Assembly (NCBI GenBank): GCA_022226935.1
Contig: CP092081.1
Location: 1,102,734-1,166,733, forward strand
DNA: 64,000 nt
Source: Nitrospira sp.
GTDB taxonomy: Bacteria; Nitrospirota; Nitrospiria; Nitrospirales; Nitrospiraceae
Direction of reading: 5' to 3'
The notes under the pieces were generated by a model. That model had not been told where the DNA came from. It made no database searches and was given only the letters and a program-made list of their open reading frames with translations. Of the stretch, positions 9,440-17,143 are shown in pieces (the first letter of the stretch is position 1; each line of letters opens with the position of its first letter). The position numbers were made by a program, and so were the translations under genes.

Positions 9440-10153
9440 ATGAGTGATCTCATCGTGCATCGCCATCCTGCGTCGTTCCTCGAAGTGGGGCTCTCGCTGC
9501 AACTGAGTCTGCCAACCGAGGGCACAGGAGCACAGTACGGCGCTTCCGTCCTGGGATGGAAGGAACGCAGCTGGATCGTCTGCGAATGGCCGTTTCACTT
9601 CGGGCAACCCATTCCCTGCGTTGCAGGAACGGCCTGCCTGCTGCGGTATATCTACAATGGCAGAATGATCGGATACCGCACGGACGTGCTCCATGCGCAA
9701 CTGCAGCCGATTCCGTTTTTACTGCTGGCGTTTCCCGTTACGCTGGAGGAAGTGCCGCTCCGGAAACATGGACGCGTCACGGCGCAAGAACCCATCGTCC
9801 TGTTGCAGATAGACCAGCACGTGCGCCACCAACCATCCGGCAATCCATCACGCATCGGCGGGCTGTTGACGGACCTCAGCGCATCCGGATGCGCGGTGCT
9901 GGTACAACGGCCGATGCAGGACTTTTTCCCTGGCATGGTGATGCGCGCGGAATTCGAAATCGTGGGGACGGGGCACGTCAACAATCTGACAGGGGTTGTC
10001 CGAAACGTGTCAATGCAGGCAGACGGAACGCATCTCGGCTTGGAGTTCCGGTTCGATGGGAAGGAAACCATCGAGTACCGGGGCTGGGGAGGATCGGTCA
10101 GAAAAGCGCTGGAATCGTTCGTCCTTCAGAAACATTCCTTCGAGTCCGCCTAG
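9440..10153 (+). CDS. YcgR-like PilZ domain protein (c-di-GMP receptor)
   Basis: 237 residues. The N-terminal half has a YcgR-N/PilZN-like fold (LLRYIYNGRMIGYRTDVL), then a PilZ domain with both c-di-GMP contacts: RxxxR in RKHGR (about 109-113) and DLSASG (D/NxSxxG) about 40 residues on. YcgR-type proteins bind the motor when c-di-GMP rises and slow or bias rotation. Divergent from the HD-GYP gene, so synthesis of the likely brake and of an enzyme lowering its ligand should rise together. Motor binding is inferred from architecture and context. Confidence 0.83.
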   Translation: MSDLIVHRHPASFLEVGLSLQLSLPTEGTGAQYGASVLGWKERSWIVCEWPFHFGQPIPCVAGTACLLRYIYNGRMIGYRTDVLHAQLQPIPFLLLAFPVTLEEVPLRKHGRVTAQEPIVLLQIDQHVRHQPSGNPSRIGGLLTDLSASGCAVLVQRPMQDFFPGMVMRAEFEIVGTGHVNNLTGVVRNVSMQADGTHLGLEFRFDGKETIEYRGWGGSVRKALESFVLQKHSFESA

Positions 10154-10350
10154 ACTACAGCGGTTGCCGGGGACTGGGAATTTTTTGCCCGGTTGCAAAC
10201 CCCGCGTCAGTTCTACAACTAAGAAATCCTACGGTTTCACATCCTCCGTCTCCCATCCTCAGTGGCATACATCTTGATTAGTATCCTGATGCCGTGCCTG
10301 GTCTGTTGACAGACACAGGCTTCCTTTTTGGCGCGAGAGGGACCACGACC

Positions 10351-11544
10351 ATGACGATTCACGCACACGGTGCCAAGCTGAACCCGCGTTGGTGTCTGGC
10401 TCAGGATACGATCGACCGGCAGGATATTGATCATTTGATCGACTGGCTGCGGACCTATCCGCGACTCACCAAGGGCGCGGTAACCGTCGATTTCGAGCAA
10501 CGCTGGTCGCAGTGGCTGGGACGCCCCTATTCGGTGCATTGCAATTCAGGATCATCGGCCAATCTCCTCATGTATTACGCCTTGCTGCGATCGGGGAAGT
10601 TGCACAATACGAATGTCATCGTCCCGAGCGTCGGGTGGGTCACGTCCATCGCTCCGGCCATTCAATTCGGATTCACTCCGTTCATGTGCGAGGCAGACCC
10701 CGATACATTCGGCCTCGATCTCAATCATCTTGAAGACTTGCTGAAGCGTCACCAGGCCCAGACGGTCCTGCTGGTTCAAGTCCTTGGTGTGCCGCATCGC
10801 ATGCGCGAACTGCAGACGTTGAAAGATCGGTATGGGTTTTATCTCCTTGAAGATGCCTGCGCCGCCATCGGGGCCGAGTACGAGGGCAAAAAAGTCGGCA
10901 CATTCGGCGACATGGCGAGCTTTTCCTTCTACTTCGGTCATCAGATGTCCACGATCGAAGGGGGCATGGTCTCGTCCAGCGACAAGGAGCTCACAAATCT
11001 TCTTCTCATGTTGCGCAGCCACGGATGGAGCAAAGATGTGGACCAGGCGCGGCATCAGCAACTAGTGGATCAGTATCAGGTGGACGACTTCCACTCGCCC
11101 TTCGTGTTCTACGAACCGGGATTCAATCTGCGCTCGACTGATCTCAACGCATTCATCGGCCTCGAACAATTGCGCAAGCTGGATTGGATGACCGGTCGAC
11201 GGCAAGCGAATCACGACCGCTATCTCGAGCAACTGGGAAAACGGTTTTACACACAACGGCCGCCGCAGGGCAGCAAGGTCGCCAGCATTTCCTTTGGCTT
11301 ACTGGCTGAGAGCCCCGAACAACGGAAACGCATCGTCCGGGCGTTGGTGGCCGAGGGAGTGGAGACACGTATCTTCTCAGCCGGCAATCTGGGCCTGCAT
11401 CCGTTCTGGATGAATCGCTACGGGAAAGCCAGTTTTCCTGTGGCAGACCGGGTTCATCATTGCGGATTTTTTCTGCCCAACCACGCCTCGATGACCGACC
11501 AGGACGTCCTTCATATTTCCCGCATCGTCCTGGAGGCCGCATGA
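10351..11544 (+). CDS. DegT/DnrJ/EryC1/StrS-family PLP enzyme with His at the lysine position (dehydrase-like)
   Basis: 397 residues from the ATG at 10351, which follows GAGAGGGA; an in-frame GTG at 10294 lacks support. The fold I core is clear: NSGSSANLLMYYAL, VLGVPHRMREL, LLEDACAAIGAEYEG, SFYFGHQMSTIEGG. In sugar aminotransferases the residue before the EGG loop is the PLP-binding lysine; here it is His197 (codon CAT). Lys-to-His is the hallmark of the 3-dehydrases ColD (GDP-4-keto-6-deoxymannose) and E1/DdhC (CDP-4-keto-6-deoxyglucose), so C-3 deoxygenation is more likely than transamination. First gene of the carbohydrate island. The 197-base gap upstream shows no convincing promoter. Confidence 0.88.
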   Translation: MTIHAHGAKLNPRWCLAQDTIDRQDIDHLIDWLRTYPRLTKGAVTVDFEQRWSQWLGRPYSVHCNSGSSANLLMYYALLRSGKLHNTNVIVPSVGWVTSIAPAIQFGFTPFMCEADPDTFGLDLNHLEDLLKRHQAQTVLLVQVLGVPHRMRELQTLKDRYGFYLLEDACAAIGAEYEGKKVGTFGDMASFSFYFGHQMSTIEGGMVSSSDKELTNLLLMLRSHGWSKDVDQARHQQLVDQYQVDDFHSPFVFYEPGFNLRSTDLNAFIGLEQLRKLDWMTGRRQANHDRYLEQLGKRFYTQRPPQGSKVASISFGLLAESPEQRKRIVRALVAEGVETRIFSAGNLGLHPFWMNRYGKASFPVADRVHHCGFFLPNHASMTDQDVLHISRIVLEAA

Positions 11545-11596
11545 GCAGGACAGTGGGGCAGCACGAGTGGCACAGCCAGAAGGAGCACGTGTAACC

Positions 11597-12544
11597 ATGA
11601 CGACAGGCTCGACACATGTCCTTATCACCGGAGGGGCTGGATACCTGGGTTCAGTGCTGACCAGACGATTGCTCGATCGGGGATATGCGGTCACCGTCCT
11701 CGACAATTTTATGTACCGTCAAAACAGCCTGATGGATTGCTGTGCCGAGGAGAAGTTTCAGGTCGTGCGCGGCGACTGCCGGGATGAACGGCTGCTGACA
11801 GACTTGCTGCGCAAGGCCGATATCATCATCCCACTGGCCGCGCTGGTCGGAGCGCCCTTGTGCGACAGAGACCGGGTCGGAGCGTATACGATCAATTTCG
11901 AGGCCGTACAGCTGCTCTGCAAACTGTCTTCTCCTCGCCAGCAGATCATTTTCCCCGTGACCAACAGCGGGTATGGCATCGGCCAGCCTGGCGTACCTTG
12001 CACAGAAGATTCGCCGCTTCGTCCCATCAGTCTCTATGGCGAAACCAAGGTCAAGGCCGAGCGAGTTGTCTTGGACCGAGGCAATGCGATTACGCTACGC
12101 CTGGCGACGGTGTTCGGTGTGTCACCGCGGATGCGCATGGATTTGCTGGTCAACGATTTCGTCTGGCGGGCGGTGCATGATCGCGCGGTCGTGGTGTTCG
12201 AAGGCCATTGCAAGCGCAATTACATCCATATCCGGGACGTCGTCCGCACGTTTCTCCACGCGATCGACAATTTCGACGACATGAAAAACCGGCCGTACAA
12301 CGTCGGATTGGATGACGCCAATCTCTCGAAACTCGAACTCTGCCGTGAAATCCAGCGCGTCCTCCCGCAGTTTGTGTCCTTCGAAGCGCCGATCGGGGAG
12401 GATCCCGATAAACGCGATTACATCGTCTCCAATCAACGTCTGCTCGAGACCGGGTTCAAGCCCGAATGGTCGCTGGAGAGGGGGATTCGCGAGTTGATCA
12501 AATGCTACACAGTCGTCAAAGCCGGCCAATATGCCAATGTCTGA
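11597..12544 (+). CDS. NAD-dependent epimerase/dehydratase (extended SDR)
   Basis: 315 residues from the ATG at 11597, preceded by GAAGGAG (11579-11585); the GTG at 11567 is less likely. Rossmann motif VLITGGAGYLGSVL, catalytic SLYGETK (YxxxK), and RNYIHIRDVVRTFLHAI as in nucleotide-sugar epimerases and dehydratases. The substrate cannot be told from sequence; with the adjacent dehydrase-like enzyme it probably acts on a nucleotide-linked 4-keto or hydroxy sugar. Gap of 52 bases from the preceding gene. Confidence 0.88.
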   Translation: MTTGSTHVLITGGAGYLGSVLTRRLLDRGYAVTVLDNFMYRQNSLMDCCAEEKFQVVRGDCRDERLLTDLLRKADIIIPLAALVGAPLCDRDRVGAYTINFEAVQLLCKLSSPRQQIIFPVTNSGYGIGQPGVPCTEDSPLRPISLYGETKVKAERVVLDRGNAITLRLATVFGVSPRMRMDLLVNDFVWRAVHDRAVVVFEGHCKRNYIHIRDVVRTFLHAIDNFDDMKNRPYNVGLDDANLSKLELCREIQRVLPQFVSFEAPIGEDPDKRDYIVSNQRLLETGFKPEWSLERGIRELIKCYTVVKAGQYANV

Positions 12545-12574
12545 GTCCATCGCGAACCGGCAGGGAGGGCGAGG

Positions 12575-13645
12575 ATGATCATCAGCCGAACGCCGTTCCG
12601 TATCTCGTTTTTCGGGGGCGGTACCGATTATCCCGTCTGGTTCCGGGAACATGGCGGAGCAGTGCTGGCCACGACCATTGATAAATATTGCTACATCAGC
12701 TGCCGGCAATTGCCGCCGTTCTTCGAGCATCGCACCAGGATCGCCTATTCGCGCATCGAACTGGTGAACAACAATCAAGAGATCGAACATCCCGCCGTCC
12801 GCGGCGTGCTGAAATACCTCAATATCGACGATGGGCTGGAAATTCATCACGACGGCGACTTGCCGGCGCGAACCGGATTGGGATCGAGTTCTTCCTTCAC
12901 TGTCGGACTGCTCCATACGCTCTACGCCTTGCAGCACATCATGCCCAGCAAAGCGCAGTTGGCTCAGGCCGCCATCCATGTCGAACAGGATGTGCTCGGG
13001 GAGGCCGTGGGATGCCAGGACCAAGTGCTCGCGGCACATGGCGGCCTGTGCAAAGCGACATTTTTCCAGAACAGTGACATCGGGCACGCGCCGATCATCA
13101 TGCGACCGGAGCGGCTCGCGGCGTTTCAAAACCACCTCCAACTCTACTTCACCGGATTTTCGCGCATCGCATCGGAAGTCGCCCGCGAGCAGATCGACCG
13201 CACCAAACAACGTCAGGGTGAACTATCCACGATGTTGCAGATGGTCGATGAAGGTGTGTCGATTCTTACCGGAGAGCGCGATCTGGCGGACTTCGGCAGC
13301 ATGCTGCATGAGGCCTGGATGCTCAAGCGGCGATTGACTTCGCGCATCACCACGCCGGCCATCGATGCAATCTACGCGGCAGCCAGGGAAGCGGGGGCTC
13401 TCGGGGGAAAGCTTTTGGGTGCCGGCGGGGGCGGATTCATGTTGCTCTTCGCCAGACCGGAAGATCATGAGCGAATTCGTCTGGCACTTCCGGGCTTACT
13501 CCAAGTCCCGTTTAAGTTTGAGGGACTGGGCACCCAAATCGTGTTTTACCAGGAAGATCAGCTGATGCTGGATGACGTGTGGGCGCAAAGCTCCGCGCAG
13601 ACCGCGGCCCGGCTGAAGGCGGCCCTCATTGGAAAGGCGGCTTGA
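12575..13645 (+). CDS. GHMP-family sugar kinase, HddA-like (D-glycero-D-manno-heptose 7-phosphate kinase type)
   Basis: 356 residues. The N-terminus ISRTPFRISFFGGGTDYPVW is distinctive of HddA/heptokinase-like GHMP enzymes; RTGLGSSSSFTVGLLHTLYA is the GHMP phosphate-binding loop and LLGAGGGGFMLLF the C-terminal motif 3. Such kinases phosphorylate C-1 of a sugar phosphate before nucleotidyl transfer. It overlaps the nucleotidyltransferase by TGATG, so the two are translationally coupled. The heptose substrate is inferred from family resemblance; gmhA- and gmhB-type genes are not in the window. Confidence 0.87.
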   Translation: MIISRTPFRISFFGGGTDYPVWFREHGGAVLATTIDKYCYISCRQLPPFFEHRTRIAYSRIELVNNNQEIEHPAVRGVLKYLNIDDGLEIHHDGDLPARTGLGSSSSFTVGLLHTLYALQHIMPSKAQLAQAAIHVEQDVLGEAVGCQDQVLAAHGGLCKATFFQNSDIGHAPIIMRPERLAAFQNHLQLYFTGFSRIASEVAREQIDRTKQRQGELSTMLQMVDEGVSILTGERDLADFGSMLHEAWMLKRRLTSRITTPAIDAIYAAAREAGALGGKLLGAGGGGFMLLFARPEDHERIRLALPGLLQVPFKFEGLGTQIVFYQEDQLMLDDVWAQSSAQTAARLKAALIGKAA

Positions 13646-14409
13646 TGGCTCAGTTTGCCGATTGCGATGTGATCATTCTCTGTGGGGGATTCGGGACGCG
13701 ACTGCAATCCGTTGTATCCGACCGTCCGAAACCGATGGCGGAGATTCACGGCCGCCCGTTTGTGTCGTTGCTCGTCGAACATTTCCTGCGCCATGGCGCG
13801 CGCCGCTTCATTTTCAGCACGGGACATTTCGGAGAAATGATCGAGGACTGGTTCCTACGCCATCGCGGGGCTTACGAAACGCTGTTCGTGCGCGATCCTG
13901 TTCCCTTAGGCACCGGCGGGGCACTGGCGCATGCCATGCCGTTGGTGCGGAGCAACCCGTTTCTCGTACTGAACGGCGATTCGTTCTGCGAGATCGATCC
14001 CGAGAGGCTATTGCGATTCCATACTCTCAAACGGGCGAGCGCGACGATGGCCGTCACCCACGACGAGAGCCGGGAAGACACCGGTGCGGTCGCGTTGGGA
14101 GAGGGCGACCGCCTGTTGTCGATGGTGGAAAAACCACGCAAGCGGACATCGAACTATCACAATGCCGGGGTTTACCTATTCGATCGCGCCGTCACCACAC
14201 TGTTTCCGGACATGCCGGTCTGGTCGCTGGAGCGGGACCTGCTGCCGCGTCTCGTCACGCATCCGTGTTACGGATTCGTCACCGCTAGTCCGTTGCACGA
14301 CATCGGCACGCCGGAACGTCTGGCGCATTTCCGTGAAATCTGGAAGGACACATCGGCCTATTTCCCAACCTCGCTGCTCCATCAGACACAAGGATCGATG
14401 TCCCGATGA
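13645..14409 (+). CDS. Sugar-1-phosphate nucleotidyltransferase, HddC-like
   Basis: 254 residues from the ATG at 13645, which overlaps the kinase stop codon. CGGFGTRL is the nucleotide-binding signature, followed by DRPKPMAEIHGRPFVSLLV; VLNGDSF carries a metal-binding Asp and VKxxxEKP is seen as SMVEKPRK. Nearest in type to D-glycero-alpha-D-manno-heptose 1-phosphate guanylyltransferase (HddC). The product would be a nucleotide-activated sugar for the downstream transferases. Base and substrate are not certain. Confidence 0.88.
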   Translation: MAQFADCDVIILCGGFGTRLQSVVSDRPKPMAEIHGRPFVSLLVEHFLRHGARRFIFSTGHFGEMIEDWFLRHRGAYETLFVRDPVPLGTGGALAHAMPLVRSNPFLVLNGDSFCEIDPERLLRFHTLKRASATMAVTHDESREDTGAVALGEGDRLLSMVEKPRKRTSNYHNAGVYLFDRAVTTLFPDMPVWSLERDLLPRLVTHPCYGFVTASPLHDIGTPERLAHFREIWKDTSAYFPTSLLHQTQGSMSR

Positions 14410-14426
14410 CTCAGGAGAGAGTGCCG

Positions 14427-15626
14427 ATGCCGCAGACTCCGATCAGACCGGCCTTCTCCTCGCGAGGCGAGCGGTTGATAGGACAGGAAATGTTTCGCGT
14501 ATTGGATCGCGCGCAAGCGCTGGAACGCCAGGGCCACAGGATTTATCACCTTGAACTCGGCAACCCGCGCATGGCTCCTCCAGCCAAGATTCTTGAGGCC
14601 ACGATTAAGGAACTGCACGTCAAGCACGTTGGGTATGCGCCGATGGCCGGCCTGCAGGAATTACGCGCGGCAGTCGCCCAACGCTATGCCTCGTTGAGCG
14701 GGAAGCCGATAGCCGCTTCTCAGGTCGTCATCAGCCCGGCGAATATGCTCATTCACCAGTTTCTGGATATCACCTGCAACCCTGGCGACCGGGTGGTGCT
14801 GTTCACGCCGGCGTTTCCCTCCTATTGGGCGGCAGCCGCACATCTCCAGCTTGACGTCGTGCCCGTTATGCTCCCGGCCCGTGATGGCTTTCGGCTGTCA
14901 CGGCAGGCCATCGATGCCGCTCTGGCAGCAACGCCCAAGGCGATCATTGTCAACAGTGCCAATAATCCGACCGGCGCCGTCTATGAGCCGGCGATCCTTC
15001 ACGAGCTGGTAGCACGGTGCGGGCAGGCAGGAATCTGGCTCCTCAGCGATGAAACCTATGCCGATCTGACCTTCGATGGTTCACATGTCAGCCTGGCGGC
15101 CCCGCAGGTCGGACATGTCGTCGCCATGTCGTCGTTCTCCAAGGTGTTGTCCATTCCGGGATTTCGCACGGGGTACGCCCTGGCGCATGAGACGGTTGTC
15201 GCTAAGTTCGCCCTCTCCAATTCCACGCTCTACTCGTGCCTGCCCGGGTTTACCCAGAGCGGCTGTCTCGCAGGGTTGTCTGTGCTTGACGCCTATGCTG
15301 CAGAGGTCCGCGCTCGCAACCGACGTCTCATCGCAACCTGCCATGACCGCATCATTCACGCCGGGCTGTTGCAGTGTCACCTTCCGGACGCCGGTTTCTA
15401 CCTCTTTGTCGATATCACCCGAACGGGGCTCGACGATATGACATTCTGCCGACGTCTCCTCGAGGAAGAACATACGGCTGCGACGCCGGGGCGGTCCTTC
15501 GGCGACGCGTACGCGTCCTATATCCGACTCGCGGTGTGTGGACAGGAAGAAGATGTGCTGGAGGGCGTGTCGCGCACCATCGCGTTTACGCAGAAACTGG
15601 GAGGGTGCCATGTCCAAGCCGCTTGA
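14427..15626 (+). CDS. PLP-dependent aminotransferase, class I/II (fold type I)
   Basis: 399 residues from the ATG at 14427, chosen because AGGAGAG (14413-14419) is spaced correctly; the ATG at 14406 overlaps the previous stop and is the alternative. Conserved class I/II features: HVGYAPMAGLQELRAAVA, NSANNPTGAVY, LLSDETYADLTF and the PLP-lysine motif MSSFSKVLSIPGFRTGYAL. Family members act on amino acids and keto acids rather than nucleotide sugars, so it may supply an amino-acid-like building block. Overlaps the radical SAM gene by 17 bases. Confidence 0.86.
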   Translation: MPQTPIRPAFSSRGERLIGQEMFRVLDRAQALERQGHRIYHLELGNPRMAPPAKILEATIKELHVKHVGYAPMAGLQELRAAVAQRYASLSGKPIAASQVVISPANMLIHQFLDITCNPGDRVVLFTPAFPSYWAAAAHLQLDVVPVMLPARDGFRLSRQAIDAALAATPKAIIVNSANNPTGAVYEPAILHELVARCGQAGIWLLSDETYADLTFDGSHVSLAAPQVGHVVAMSSFSKVLSIPGFRTGYALAHETVVAKFALSNSTLYSCLPGFTQSGCLAGLSVLDAYAAEVRARNRRLIATCHDRIIHAGLLQCHLPDAGFYLFVDITRTGLDDMTFCRRLLEEEHTAATPGRSFGDAYASYIRLAVCGQEEDVLEGVSRTIAFTQKLGGCHVQAA

Positions 15627-17118
15627 CGTCTTGCTGGTGACGCCACCCAGCCGGGTCCAGGTCTATCAGGAACTCAGCCGGGACTTCGCCGCCATCGAAC
15701 CGCCGGTATGGTCGGGCCTGATCGCCACCTATCTTCGGCAACATAGTTGTTCCGTGGCCATTCTCGATGCGGAGGCTCAGGGGCTCACGCATCAGCAGAC
15801 CGCTGAGCAGATCGCGGCCATCGCTCCCAGGCTGGCGGTCTTTGTCATTTACGGGCAACAACCGTCTGCCTCCACGCAGTGCATGCCCGCCGGCCGGAAG
15901 GTCTGCGAGATCCTCAATACGCTCGCGGATATTCCTACACTCGTGATGGGCACGCATCCATCGGCGTTGCCCCAACGTACCTTGTTGGAAGAGCCCTATA
16001 CGTATGTCTGTCAGGGGGAAGGGCCGGCGACTATTTTCGGTTTGGTTGTCGCCTTGCGCGCGCCGCAGCATTCGCTCCGCGACGTGCCGGGCTTGTGGCA
16101 TCTGCAGGAGGGGAATGCGGTCGGCAATGCGCCTGCGCCGCTGTTCACGAATCTCGACCATGACTTACCGGGACAAGCCTGGGATCTACTCGATATGAGC
16201 CGCTATCGCGCCCACAATTGGCACTGTTTCGGCAACCCGGATTCCAGAACCCCCTACGCCTCACTTCAGACCAGCCTGGGATGCCCATTTACCTGTTCCT
16301 TCTGCTGCATCAACGCACCGTTCGCCACGCCGATGCTGCGTGTCTGGAGTCCCGACAATGTCATCGGACAGATCGACCGCCTCGTGCGTGAGCACGGCGT
16401 CTCGAATATCAAGATTCCGGATGAGATGTTCGTCTTGAACCGTCGCCACGTCATCGGCATTTGCGACCGGATCATCGAACGGGGCTATCGCCTGAATATC
16501 TGGGCCTATGCGCGAGTCGATACGGTGCAGGATGAAGTGCTGGAGAAGCTGGCGCGCGCCGGGTTTACGTGGCTGGGGCTCGGCATTGAATCCGGCAGCC
16601 AGCATGTCCGGGACGGGGTCGAGAAGGGCCGCTTCGGTGAACGGGAGATCGTCGCCACGGTGGACCGCATCCACTCCCACGGCATCCATGTCGCGGCCAA
16701 TTACATTTTCGGCCTCCCGGACGACACCCTCGAAAGCATGCGCGCCACGTTGGATTTAGCGCTGACGCTCAATACCGAATGGGCGAATTTTTACTGTGCC
16801 ATGGCCTATCCAGGCTCGGCGCTCTACGGTCTTGCCAAACAACACCAGTGGACGTTGCCGGATGATCAGGGCGGACCGGGCTGGATCGGGTATTCCCAAC
16901 ATGCGTACGAATGCCTGCCGCTGCCGACCGACAGTCTCACCGCCACGCAAGTGTTGGACTTTCGGGATTGTGCCTTTCAGGAATACTTCACCCATCCACA
17001 GTACCTCGCTATGTTGCAACGAACGTTTGGGCCGCGCGTCGTCGCTCACGTAACGGAGATGTGCCGGCATCAGGTGCGCCGTCGCCATCATGATCAGGCG
17101 TCCAATCAGGCGGCATAG
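15610..17118 (+). CDS. B12-binding-domain radical SAM protein (first copy)
   Basis: 502 residues from the ATG at 15610 (GGGAGGG upstream); the longer frame to 15538 runs into the previous gene. N-terminal cobalamin-binding-like Rossmann domain (LLVTPPSRVQVYQ, then TLVMGTHPSALPQ) and a radical SAM barrel with C225-x3-C229-x2-C232 (GCPFTCSFCC), followed by GLGIESGSQHVRDGVEKG. Such enzymes use a 4Fe-4S cluster, SAM and often methylcobalamin for methylation or rearrangement at unreactive carbons. A second enzyme of the same architecture lies at 19001. Substrate unknown; a sugar or sugar-linked group is likely from context. Confidence 0.88.
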   Translation: MSKPLDVLLVTPPSRVQVYQELSRDFAAIEPPVWSGLIATYLRQHSCSVAILDAEAQGLTHQQTAEQIAAIAPRLAVFVIYGQQPSASTQCMPAGRKVCEILNTLADIPTLVMGTHPSALPQRTLLEEPYTYVCQGEGPATIFGLVVALRAPQHSLRDVPGLWHLQEGNAVGNAPAPLFTNLDHDLPGQAWDLLDMSRYRAHNWHCFGNPDSRTPYASLQTSLGCPFTCSFCCINAPFATPMLRVWSPDNVIGQIDRLVREHGVSNIKIPDEMFVLNRRHVIGICDRIIERGYRLNIWAYARVDTVQDEVLEKLARAGFTWLGLGIESGSQHVRDGVEKGRFGEREIVATVDRIHSHGIHVAANYIFGLPDDTLESMRATLDLALTLNTEWANFYCAMAYPGSALYGLAKQHQWTLPDDQGGPGWIGYSQHAYECLPLPTDSLTATQVLDFRDCAFQEYFTHPQYLAMLQRTFGPRVVAHVTEMCRHQVRRRHHDQASNQAA

Positions 17119-17143
17119 CATGAGTGCAGGGAAAGGAGCATCC

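Noticed and set aside
10165-10205. T-run with flanking CCGGG/CCCGG after the YcgR-like gene
   Set aside because: The T-run is in the loop rather than after a stem, so it does not form an intrinsic terminator.
10264-10279. TGGCATACATCTTGAT upstream of the glycan island, resembling a sigma-54 promoter
   Set aside because: The -12 element has GA instead of the near-invariant GC; no activator gene or binding site was seen.
12122-13210. 362-codon minus-strand frame across the epimerase and kinase genes
   Set aside because: Spans two genes with strong motifs on the other strand and has no start signal.
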